Source: Bacillota bacterium
Lineage (GTDB): Bacteria > Bacillota > Clostridia > Lachnospirales > Lachnospiraceae
Direction: 5' to 3'
Assembly: GCA_023408815.1 (NCBI GenBank)
Contig: JAEYJO010000027.1
Coordinates: 1 to 15,380 of the forward strand
DNA length: 15,380 nt
A program made the translations under genes and the position numbers. The notes below the pieces were generated by a model. It searched no databases and was not told the DNA's origin. It was given only the letters and a program-made list of their open reading frames with translations. Positions 1 to 7,050 of the stretch are shown here, in pieces (position 1 is the first letter of the stretch; every line of letters starts with the position of its first letter).

Positions 1-70
1 AAAGAAAAGGACTCGTGAACGGTACTGATTCAGGTTTCTGGTCACAAATATATAAAATCCCTCAATGGAT

Positions 71-104
71 AAGAAAAATAGAGTTAGGATTTGCATCCTA
101 ACTC
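71..104 (-). terminator. Rho-independent terminator of the hsp20 gene
   Basis: Seen: a perfect 10-bp stem, GAGTTAGGAT pairing with ATCCTAACTC (81-90 and 95-104), with a 4-nt loop. On the minus strand it is followed directly by TATTTTTCTT (80-71). It lies about 97 nt after the hsp20 stop codon with nothing else between that looks coding, so it is the natural end of that transcript. Confidence 0.85.
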
Positions 105-122
105 CGCTTTGTCTACGGTCTG

Positions 123-152
123 AGGAGAGGCGTAAATCCTCTCCTTATTTTT
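123..152 (+). terminator. Plus-strand terminator hairpin
   Basis: Seen: AGGAGAGG (123-130), a 7-nt loop, CCTCTCCT (138-145), followed by TTATTTTT on the plus strand. The T-tract is on the plus side only, so this would stop rightward transcription. No plus-strand gene is visible in bases 1-120, so the gene it serves would lie off the left edge. It forms a back-to-back pair with the hsp20 terminator and insulates the convergent units. Confidence 0.65.
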
Positions 153-200
153 ATTAAACTAATTTATCAATACACTATGGATTTTATTCTTTTATACAGC

Positions 201-653
201 TTATCCTTCAATGGCAATAAACTTTTTGTCCTCAACCTGCTTCACTTCTTTCTTAGCAATGAGGAGCTTCAGGATGCCGTCTTCAAATTTCGCTCTGACG
301 TCTTCCTCGGCTACCTGATCGCCAACATAAAAGCTTCTGGAGCACTGTCCGCTGTAGCGTTCTCTGCGGATATAGTTGCCGCTTTCTTCGTCCTTCTCAT
401 CCTTATCCAGGCTCTTAAAAGCATTGATGGTCAGATATCCGTTTTCCAGCTTAGCCGAAATCTCCTCTTTCTTAAATCCAGGCAAATCGATGGCTACCTC
501 ATAGGCGGAATCCGTTTCCTTTATATCCGTCTTCATCAGGTTCTTCTCCCTTTTTCCATACAACGGATTGCGTCTTCCAAAGAATTCTCTTTCAAATGGA
601 AAGTACATGAAATCATCAAATAAATTTTCTCCAAAAACATTTGGCATTAACAT
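201..653 (-). CDS. Small heat shock protein, Hsp20/alpha-crystallin family
   Basis: ATP-independent holdase chaperone that binds unfolding proteins in the cytoplasm and hands them to the DnaK/ClpB systems (family knowledge). The 150-residue length is typical of bacterial Hsp20. Seen: an alpha-crystallin domain from about residue 40 to 138, opening with AYEVAIDLPGFKKEEI (50-65) and ending with the family signature AKFEDGILKL (121-130). The C-terminal tail carries an I-x-I motif (I146-A-I148) of the kind that docks into neighbouring subunits in the oligomer. The ATG at 651-653 is preceded by GGAGGA at a 7-nt spacing (661-666). It stands alone: promoter and CIRCE operator to the right, terminator to the left. 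The CIRCE overlap predicts HrcA repression and heat induction. Confidence 0.95.
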   Translation of the reverse strand: MLMPNVFGENLFDDFMYFPFEREFFGRRNPLYGKREKNLMKTDIKETDSAYEVAIDLPGFKKEEISAKLENGYLTINAFKSLDKDEKDEESGNYIRRERYSGQCSRSFYVGDQVAEEDVRAKFEDGILKLLIAKKEVKQVEDKKFIAIEG

Positions 654-739
654 AAGTCATTCCTCCATTCTTTACTTAGCTATATTATGCCTTTTATTAA
701 TTTTTAGTTACGGGATTATCATTCCCTTGTTCTATACGT

Positions 740-768
740 AATATAACATTTATTGTTAGCACTGTCAA
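740..768 (-). promoter_or_regulatory. Sigma-A promoter of hsp20
   Basis: Seen on the minus strand: TTGACA (763-768), exactly 17 bp, then TATATT (740-745). The -35 box is perfect and the -10 box differs by one base. Transcription would begin near 733, giving a leader of about 80 nt before the ATG at 653. The -35 box lies within the CIRCE inverted repeat. Confidence 0.85.
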
Positions 769-782
769 GAGGTGAGTGCTAA
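756..782. promoter_or_regulatory. CIRCE element (HrcA operator)
   Basis: Seen: TTAGCACTG (756-764), 9-nt spacer, GAGTGCTAA (774-782). The established CIRCE consensus is TTAGCACTC-N9-GAGTGCTAA, so 17 of 18 arm positions match. It overlaps the -35 box of the hsp20 promoter, the position expected for HrcA repression. CIRCE is classically found before groESL and the hrcA-dnaK operon; here it controls a lone hsp20 gene. Confidence 0.9.
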
Positions 783-906
783 TATTTTATATTTTTCACA
801 GTAATTTAATTAAATGTAAAAGATGGTTATTCTAGTTACTCGTACGCTTCATTATGCCTTATTTCATCCTGATAAATCATTTGTGATTCTACATTTAACA
901 CGTATC

Positions 907-1032
907 TTATAGTACTTTTTCACGCCCAACATCAAGAAGTGGCATATCAATTACTACTGTATCTGCTCCCTTACCTTTGGTTACAATTCTCCACCGCTCA
1001 TTCTGTCTTTAATAATACTCCCATATCCGTTT
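907..1032 (-). pseudogene. Relic of a serine recombinase/resolvase, decayed fragment
   Basis: Seen: reading the minus strand in one frame from 1032 to 907 gives about 40 residues with one internal TAA, including RWRIVTKGKGADTVVIDMPL followed by LDV. Serine recombinases of the large resolvase-like families carry a very similar stretch after the DRLGR motif (NYEE..EQWR.LTKEKGADIVVLDMPLLDTR). The internal TAA sits where the family has Glu (GAA), a one-base change, and the frame ends with TAA at 907-909. The catalytic N-terminus and the DNA-binding C-terminus are absent. This is a dead remnant, not a gene. The family call comes from remembered consensus, not from an alignment. Confidence 0.7.
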
Positions 1033-1083
1033 ATTTTCGTTTCTGCCATCTTACATTTCATAAAGTGACAAAGCCTTAGCTTA

Positions 1084-1194
1084 GCAGTGCAACAGAGCTT
1101 TTTTACAAAACAGAAATCTAGCAGATATATGAATGACATAAAATACGTTACATTCATATATCTGCTTCTTACTTTATCTGATTTATTGCACTGC
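1084..1194. repeat. Nested inverted repeat after the glycosidase operon
   Basis: Seen: an inner perfect 16-bp stem, AGCAGATATATGAATG (1120-1135) with its complement at 1151-1166 around a 15-nt loop, inside an outer 9-bp pair GCAGTGCAA (1084-1092) and TTGCACTGC (1186-1194). On the minus strand the inner hairpin is followed by AGATTTCTGTTTTG, a poor T-tract. It may serve as the 3' end of the operon mRNA, or be a remnant of a small mobile element lying beside the recombinase relic. No other terminator is visible between 1211 and the hsp20 promoter. Confidence 0.6.
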
Positions 1195-1210
1195 ATAAAA
1201 TAAGTATAGC

Positions 1211-3865
1211 TTATTGAAAAATTTTAACCTGTATTTCCTCCAGACACGCCTTTTCTGTCAGTGCCTGGCATTTTATGACGAGTTTTCCCTCTTTGTGCCA
1301 ATCCCCGCATAGAAACAGCTCATTTGCCGGGCCTCCTGCCACTGTTGGCATTTTCTTTCCCAATAAGACTCTTCCGACAATATGTTTGTGCAGTTGTCCG
1401 TATGTATTTCTATTGGGGCTATCTTTTTCCACCTCATTATCTTTTGTCAAATAAGAATCCGGTACATAGGCTGCTGTAAGCAGAATATCTTTTCCTTTAA
1501 AAAAGAACTTTTTATCGCAACCTGTTTTTCCTGGAATTTCAGGCATAAAAACAATATCCTCTCCGGGTTTCGGAAATACAGGTAGGGTCTCTGTCCACTC
1601 CGCTTCCGGCATTTCTCCCCAAAAGGTACTATCCCGGTAACGGCAGCTCTCTAATTTTTGTCCGCCGAACAATAACACCGGCCCTGCCTGATCTGCATAA
1701 TATTTTCGCGTTATCTCAAGCTCAATACTGCAGGCTTCGCCAGAGGTTACCGTCTCATCCAGTTCTATCCATGGATTTCCCTGTGAGACCTCTCCCATAT
1801 ATACTCCGTTGATCTTGACAGCGACGCGGCAGTCCGCTTTTTCAAAATATAGGACAAAATCCTTACACTCCTGCCACAACTTTACCGTTTTGCGATATAC
1901 GCCCGTTACGGGAGAAAGAGGGATGTTATACTTATCAATATCGGTCAAAAGCTTGTACTCTTTTCGATCCGCACTTCCTCCGTATTTCAATTCCAACTCC
2001 CAGTTATCACTGATATCCGCCTCATGCGTGATATTCCGCATACTGCTTATTCCTTTCAGAGAGCCTAATCGCAAAGAAGGAATTCTTATGTCATCAAAGT
2101 TACTGTGTCCCCATATTTCCGTACCGAATCTCCACGTTCCTTCTGCCAATGTCATGATCCGGTTTTTGCCGTCTCCATAAAAGCAGTTTTGAAAGGTATT
2201 GTCCCTATAAACCGTAACAATATCGCTGAGGCCGGAAATTAAATACTTTGCGGATTTGGGAATCTCGATTTCATAACAGGCCGATCCTCTGTATTGCCCG
2301 TTTCTCTCCATTTCTCCCACTGGTACTTCTTTCCACGCTTCCGATTCCCGGCAGGCAGCTCCCTCAATTTTAATTATCTTATCTTGTTCATACCGGTTCC
2401 AACGCTCCATAGACCACGGCAAAAGTCCGGGAATATCCATCCGGGCAATCTGCTCCGGGCTGCCATAGCAAATTTCATAGCCTTCCACCGCAAGCCGTAC
2501 TACTTCACCCTCTGCCTGCTCTTCTTTCAGGATAATTTCTCTTCCCTGTATGACCAGCTTCATACAAAGCGTTCCCTTTCCATGCATAGCAATCCGCCGG
2601 TCCTGTCCCGAATTTTCCATAAAAGCTATTTCATAATTTGACCAGGAGATCATATCTTCTTTACCAATTAATACACCCACCGGAAGAAGTGCCGTATAGA
2701 GAGGTGGCAAATACACCGGGAATTCATCTTCCTGCACTCCGCAGAACAATCTGGCATTGCTTTTTTTTAGGTTATTTACCGCATAGAACTGCCCCTTGGC
2801 CGTCCGGATTACCGATACATTTTCTCCAGAGCCTCCAGCAGTAACAAATTGCCCGGCTTCTCCGGTCGGGGCCTTTGCCAGGTCCTCCCCGAAAGTAGCT
2901 AACAGGCCATTCAACAGACGCGCCTGCACGTATTCGTCCCTTTTCAGAGAGCCGTCCGAGGCCGCCATAGACTGAAAGTCATAATCGCTGGCCAGCAGGG
3001 ACAGCGGGTTTTTCCCGCCTCCCCAATTGGTGATGGCATTATAATAATCCATCGTACTTCCAGCAACCTGATTATAAGGGGCCAGCATTTTGGCTCCGCC
3101 AGACAGCAGACGCTTCAGCCATGAATGTTCCCGGTTCGTCTCCGTGACAAGCAAGGGCGACCTTCTTCTATTCATCTCCTTATATAAATTATGCACCCTT
3201 TCTTCCAGCCCTTTGCTCTGACAATCTCCGTAGATATTAAACGCGCATGTCACGCCTTCGGCATCTGCACCGCTTCTATGGATATCGTCCTGACCGCAGC
3301 AGGCTATCAGAGGTATCTGTATACCAACATTTTCAGCCATTTCCACCAGCATCTTCATATAGGCTTCCGGGGTCTCGCACAGAAAAAAGTCGAGTTCATT
3401 TTCTATCTGCAAAAGAATAACAGAGCCGCCCTCCGTCCACTGATGCTTTTTTATGATAGGCAGTATCCTGTCATACCATTTTGATAATTCTCCAAGATAT
3501 GCCTGATCTGTCTGCCTTATATGCATGTCTTCAAGATACAGCCATGCGGGTATCGCCCCGCCATCCCATTCCGAACAAATATAAGGCCCCGGACGGGCGA
3601 TAACCCACAATCCGTTATCTTCCGCCAGCTTCAAAAACTGCTCTACATTTTTATTTTCTTCAAAATTCCATGCTCCCGGCTCCGTTTCGTGATAATTCCA
3701 CGGAAAGTAAACATCAATAGCATTATAGCCGGCAGATTTAAGCATTTTCATTCTCTCATCCCACCTTGCGGCAGGAATCCGGAAATAAAACAACGAAGCA
3801 ACCATTAATATCCGGTAACAACCATTTATATTAATTCCGTTCTCATCTAAACCAATCCGGTTCAT
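1211..3865 (-). CDS. GH35-like beta-galactosidase, large multidomain, cytoplasmic
   Basis: Likely exo-acting beta-galactosidase that removes terminal galactose from an imported oligosaccharide; the exact substrate is not visible. Seen: a TIM-barrel catalytic domain over about residues 10-330 with FYFRIPAARW (26-35), the strongly GH35-like RPGPYICSEWDGGAIPAWL (91-109), and QIENE (153-157), whose second Glu (E157) is the expected acid/base. TETN (241-244) supplies E242 as the candidate nucleophile. A YNAITNWGGGKNPLSL-type segment and a long beta-rich C-terminus (about 340-884), including a jelly-roll-like part near 620-720, follow. There is no signal peptide. The usual His of the G-x-x-HYFR motif is Phe26 here, so it is a divergent member. 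The ATG at 3865 is preceded by AAGGAGA and lies 12 nt after the solute-binding gene, so it is the last gene of the operon. Confidence 0.88.
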   Translation of the reverse strand: MNRIGLDENGININGCYRILMVASLFYFRIPAARWDERMKMLKSAGYNAIDVYFPWNYHETEPGAWNFEENKNVEQFLKLAEDNGLWVIARPGPYICSEWDGGAIPAWLYLEDMHIRQTDQAYLGELSKWYDRILPIIKKHQWTEGGSVILLQIENELDFFLCETPEAYMKMLVEMAENVGIQIPLIACCGQDDIHRSGADAEGVTCAFNIYGDCQSKGLEERVHNLYKEMNRRRSPLLVTETNREHSWLKRLLSGGAKMLAPYNQVAGSTMDYYNAITNWGGGKNPLSLLASDYDFQSMAASDGSLKRDEYVQARLLNGLLATFGEDLAKAPTGEAGQFVTAGGSGENVSVIRTAKGQFYAVNNLKKSNARLFCGVQEDEFPVYLPPLYTALLPVGVLIGKEDMISWSNYEIAFMENSGQDRRIAMHGKGTLCMKLVIQGREIILKEEQAEGEVVRLAVEGYEICYGSPEQIARMDIPGLLPWSMERWNRYEQDKIIKIEGAACRESEAWKEVPVGEMERNGQYRGSACYEIEIPKSAKYLISGLSDIVTVYRDNTFQNCFYGDGKNRIMTLAEGTWRFGTEIWGHSNFDDIRIPSLRLGSLKGISSMRNITHEADISDNWELELKYGGSADRKEYKLLTDIDKYNIPLSPVTGVYRKTVKLWQECKDFVLYFEKADCRVAVKINGVYMGEVSQGNPWIELDETVTSGEACSIELEITRKYYADQAGPVLLFGGQKLESCRYRDSTFWGEMPEAEWTETLPVFPKPGEDIVFMPEIPGKTGCDKKFFFKGKDILLTAAYVPDSYLTKDNEVEKDSPNRNTYGQLHKHIVGRVLLGKKMPTVAGGPANELFLCGDWHKEGKLVIKCQALTEKACLEEIQVKIFQ

Positions 3866-3877
3866 ATTGTCTCCTTT

Positions 3878-5224
3878 TTATTCAATCGCAGCAAACGCAG
3901 CATCCACATCTTTGCAGAAACCGTCCATGTCGAAGGTATCACCCATAGAATAATTGACCAGTATCTCCAGAAAAGCATCTTCATATTCCCTTGTATATAC
4001 TGTGATTCCTGATTCCATAAAGGACTGATCCGCAGGATACTCCATAATTGTTTTTAAAGCAGGCAGCATGTCGTAGTCCCCGGGAACCGAAGGCATCTGA
4101 TGTGCTTTTTCCGCATAAGGAGCCATACATTCCGGCGAATATATCGTATTATACAGGTTATATGCCGCTTCCATTTCTGCTGTGTTTTCGTTATTATAAA
4201 GCACCAGCTGCTGTCCGGGCTCCTTAATCATAATGGTATCAGCTGCATTTTCACTGACCGGCATAGGAAATACGCCGACATTACAATCCGGATTGTGTGA
4301 AAGAAAACCATCTACCGCCCATGAACCATGAATACACATAGCCGCTTCTCCGTTTGCCAGCATAGACTGTGCATCTTCCCATGAAGTTCCAAACGGATCG
4401 TCTCCCCAATATTCGTGGAACGAAAAGTAGGTCTCAACAGCCTTTTTAAAAGCTTCATCCTCTGAAAAACTGCTCTTCAGATCCATTTTATCTGCATACC
4501 AGTTATAATCCTGCATAAGGCATGTTATATCCGTAACAGCCCTTAAGTAGTAGCGAAATGCCCATTGTTCTGCAAAAGGAGCTGCAAAGGGCTGTATTCC
4601 TTTTTCCGTCAGTGCTTCACAAACCTCTTTTAATTCCGCTAAGGTCGTTGGTACCTCCACTCCATTTTGTGCAAAAACATCTTCATTATAGAAAACCGCA
4701 TAACCGCTCATTTCGATCGGTACGCCCTTTTGTGCCCCGTCCACCTGTCCTTCCAGCAAAAGATCTTGATCAATCAACTCCAAACTGGGCTGGCCGGTCA
4801 GATCAGCAAGATGTCCTGCATCATCATAAACACTGATTTCATAATTGTTTGTCAGGTCAAAGATTGCCGGTGCGTCATCTGAGGCAAGCTTGGTCTGTAA
4901 AATAGTACTATAGCTGTCCGCTCCCACTGTTTCAATATTCAACGTAACATCGGGATACTTGCTTTCAAACACCTCTTTACAATGTTCCACCCATGCTTTC
5001 TTACCATCCTCCTGATAATGATTCAGCCAGGTAATTGTCACTTTCTCACCCGTATCCGCAGCCGCTGCCGCCTCTCCTGCATCTGTCTTTTCATCCTCTG
5101 CAGTTACATTTGCTTCCTGCGTATCTGCCGCCTGCTGCGAACCTTTACCGCAACCCGCGATCATTACCGTACACATTGCTGCACATACTAGCAGACTTGT
5201 TTTTTTGAGCAAATTCTTCTTCAT
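3878..5224 (-). CDS. Carbohydrate ABC transporter solute-binding lipoprotein (family 1)
   Basis: Captures a sugar at the outer face of the membrane and delivers it to the two permeases encoded upstream. Seen: a lipoprotein signal peptide, with MKKNLLKK, a hydrophobic stretch and the lipobox MIAGC, giving C25 as the lipidated residue. A low-complexity Ala/Glu/Asp-rich linker to about residue 58 follows, then a typical mature start VTITWLNHYQEDGKKAW. The motifs LNIETVGADSYSTILQTKLASDDAPAIFDL (split by family as two strands and a helix) and MLANGEAAMCIHGSWAVDGF are characteristic of family 1 sugar-binding proteins. The length of 448 residues is usual. An AAGGAGGG ribosome binding site precedes the ATG. 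It follows the permeases by 88 nt, with a small AATAC-GAAA-GTATT hairpin in the gap. The sugar specificity cannot be read; galactosides are inferred from the neighbouring GH35 enzymes. Confidence 0.95.
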   Translation of the reverse strand: MKKNLLKKTSLLVCAAMCTVMIAGCGKGSQQAADTQEANVTAEDEKTDAGEAAAAADTGEKVTITWLNHYQEDGKKAWVEHCKEVFESKYPDVTLNIETVGADSYSTILQTKLASDDAPAIFDLTNNYEISVYDDAGHLADLTGQPSLELIDQDLLLEGQVDGAQKGVPIEMSGYAVFYNEDVFAQNGVEVPTTLAELKEVCEALTEKGIQPFAAPFAEQWAFRYYLRAVTDITCLMQDYNWYADKMDLKSSFSEDEAFKKAVETYFSFHEYWGDDPFGTSWEDAQSMLANGEAAMCIHGSWAVDGFLSHNPDCNVGVFPMPVSENAADTIMIKEPGQQLVLYNNENTAEMEAAYNLYNTIYSPECMAPYAEKAHQMPSVPGDYDMLPALKTIMEYPADQSFMESGITVYTREYEDAFLEILVNYSMGDTFDMDGFCKDVDAAFAAIE

Positions 5225-5312
5225 ATATAACCCTCCTTAAATGTTTGTTCCGGCTATCTTTTTATAGTCGTTTTTTATAATCAATACTTTCGTATTTGAT
5301 CCATTTCTATGG

Positions 5313-6155
5313 TCAGCTCTTTACCGCTCCGGCCGCTATCCCATTAACAATATACTTTTGCATGAAAGCAAAGCATACTACCACGGGAATCATAGATACA
5401 ATAGCGGCCGCAAAAGCCATTCCATATTCCGCCGTATATTGTCCGAAAAAATAAAATTGCTTAACCGTTATTGTCCTTACCTTTTCCTTCTGCAATAAAA
5501 TAATTGCTATATTAAAATCATTCCAAAGCCACATGGTATGTAGCGCTGCTACCGTTGCCGAAATCGGCTTCAAAAGAGGGAACGTGATCAGCCAGAAGCT
5601 CTTCATCTCACTGCAGCCGTCCATATAAGCGGATTCCTCAATTTCCTTAGGAATCGACTTAACAAATCCCACATAAAGAAAGGCAGCATAGGCAATACTT
5701 GTTCCCGTCAGCATGAGTATCATGCCGGGCAGATAATTCAGCATATTTAAAGTCTTATATATACGGTAGACCGGAATCATAAGTATCTGGAAAGGAATCA
5801 TCAAAGAAGCCAGATACATTTTATCCAAAAAATGCAAACCTTTGTTATGTGCGGAATGCCGGGCCACAGAATAGCCGCTCATAGAGGCGCATAATACAAT
5901 AAGCAGCACTGAAGGAAAGGTAACTAGTACGCTGTTTAAAAGGGAACGCAGAAAATCACTTCTTTGCATTCCTTCTACGAAATTGTCCATGCGGAAACTT
6001 TCCGGCAGTGCAAGGACAGACCGGGACAGTTCCGGCTTGCTCTTAAATGCCGTCAGAACTGCTAGGCAAAGCGGTGTAACAAAAGTAAGAACGGTCACGA
6101 GTGTTAAAAGTACCGTTATCATATTGCCCTTTGTAAATCTTTTACTTTTTCTCAT
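5313..6155 (-). CDS. Carbohydrate ABC transporter permease, MalG type
   Basis: One of the two membrane subunits of the sugar importer. Seen: 280 residues with about six hydrophobic segments (near 12-35, 72-98, 112-131, 141-164, 195-220 and 247-268). The cytoplasmic EAA loop, IPKEIEESAYMDG followed by CSEMKSFWLITFPLLKP (residues 168-197), is the site that contacts the ATPase. The start is ATG at 6153-6155, overlapping the TGA of the preceding permease as ATGA and preceded by GAGGTGG. The same frame stays open to 6215, but that extension lies inside the upstream gene and has no ribosome binding site. The overlap means the two permeases are translationally coupled and probably pair. Confidence 0.95.
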   Translation of the reverse strand: MRKSKRFTKGNMITVLLTLVTVLTFVTPLCLAVLTAFKSKPELSRSVLALPESFRMDNFVEGMQRSDFLRSLLNSVLVTFPSVLLIVLCASMSGYSVARHSAHNKGLHFLDKMYLASLMIPFQILMIPVYRIYKTLNMLNYLPGMILMLTGTSIAYAAFLYVGFVKSIPKEIEESAYMDGCSEMKSFWLITFPLLKPISATVAALHTMWLWNDFNIAIILLQKEKVRTITVKQFYFFGQYTAEYGMAFAAAIVSMIPVVVCFAFMQKYIVNGIAAGAVKS

Positions 6156-7000
6156 AATTCCACCTCTCTCTTTCTGAAAAAGGATGAAACAAACAGTCCT
6201 ATAACAATCAGACAAACAGAAAACAAAAGAGAGACTGCCTGTCCGTAACCGGCATTAAAGTATTTATACAAATTTTCATAGACATATATAGATATTGTTC
6301 TGGATGCTCCTCCCGGCCCCCCTGACGTAGCCGACAAGGTCGTAGCAAATTCCTTCAGCCAGGAAGTTAGAGTCAGAGTAACGCATACGGAAAAAGCCGG
6401 CATAAGCAAGGGAACTGTAATCCTTGTGAATTTTTGAAAGCTGTTGGCACCGTCCGTTTCCGCCGCTTCGTATAACTCCGGGGAAATATTTTTTAATCCC
6501 GAAAGATAGATGAGCATATTGATTCCCGCACTGTTCCATAATCCGATCACTACTATTGCAGGTATTACCAGTGATGGATCACCGAGCAGATTACGCATGC
6601 CGAACAGCTCCGAGAAAAGCTCCCGGTACAGAAACTTCCACAAAAAAGCGGTCAGCACTGCACTGAAGCATACCGGTATAAAAAATACGGTTCTAGCCAC
6701 GCTGTTCAGTCTTTTGAACTTTCCGTTTATCAACATTGCCAGATAAAGCGAAACAGCATTGCTGAGAACGGTACCAATCAACGCAAACTCAAGTGTATTT
6801 ATAAAAGGTTTGCGTATCCTGGCATCCATGAAAATATTGGCGAAATTTTGTAGGCCGGAATAGTTATATTCTGTCGTAACGCCGTTCCAATCGGTAAAAG
6901 CAATATTAATTCCCATTATAAAGGGAACGAGCATTGCAAATGCAAAAAAACAGAATCCCGGCAGCACAAAAACATATTGAGTCCATTTCTTTTTTTTCAT
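6152..7000 (-). CDS. Carbohydrate ABC transporter permease, MalF type
   Basis: Partner permease of the sugar importer. Seen: 282 residues, the N-terminal stretch MKKKKWTQYVFVLPGFCFFA with a first membrane helix at about 10-33, the common FTDWNG motif (35-40), and further helices near 70-92, 103-121, 144-165, 200-220 and 250-273. The EAA loop SPELYEAAETDGANSFQKFT with ITVPLLMP spans residues 173-201. The ATG at 6998-7000 has GAGGAG upstream. The gene lies 50 nt after the first glycosidase. No ABC ATPase gene is present in the operon, so an MsmX/UgpC-type shared ATPase encoded elsewhere is expected. Confidence 0.95.
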   Translation of the reverse strand: MKKKKWTQYVFVLPGFCFFAFAMLVPFIMGINIAFTDWNGVTTEYNYSGLQNFANIFMDARIRKPFINTLEFALIGTVLSNAVSLYLAMLINGKFKRLNSVARTVFFIPVCFSAVLTAFLWKFLYRELFSELFGMRNLLGDPSLVIPAIVVIGLWNSAGINMLIYLSGLKNISPELYEAAETDGANSFQKFTRITVPLLMPAFSVCVTLTLTSWLKEFATTLSATSGGPGGASRTISIYVYENLYKYFNAGYGQAVSLLFSVCLIVIGLFVSSFFRKREVEL

Positions 7001-7050
7001 ATCCGCGTCTCCTCTTCCTGTAATTTCTTTTTATCTTCCATACTCTTTTA

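Noticed and set aside
1..60. Possible end of a gene at the left edge
   Set aside because: Short open stretches exist in more than one frame but nothing identifies a protein; only the plus-strand terminator at 123-152 hints at a gene outside the window.
981..1196. 71-residue minus-strand open frame after the large glycosidase
   Set aside because: It crosses the nested inverted repeat and reads the recombinase relic in the wrong frame; it has no good ribosome binding site and no recognisable protein character.
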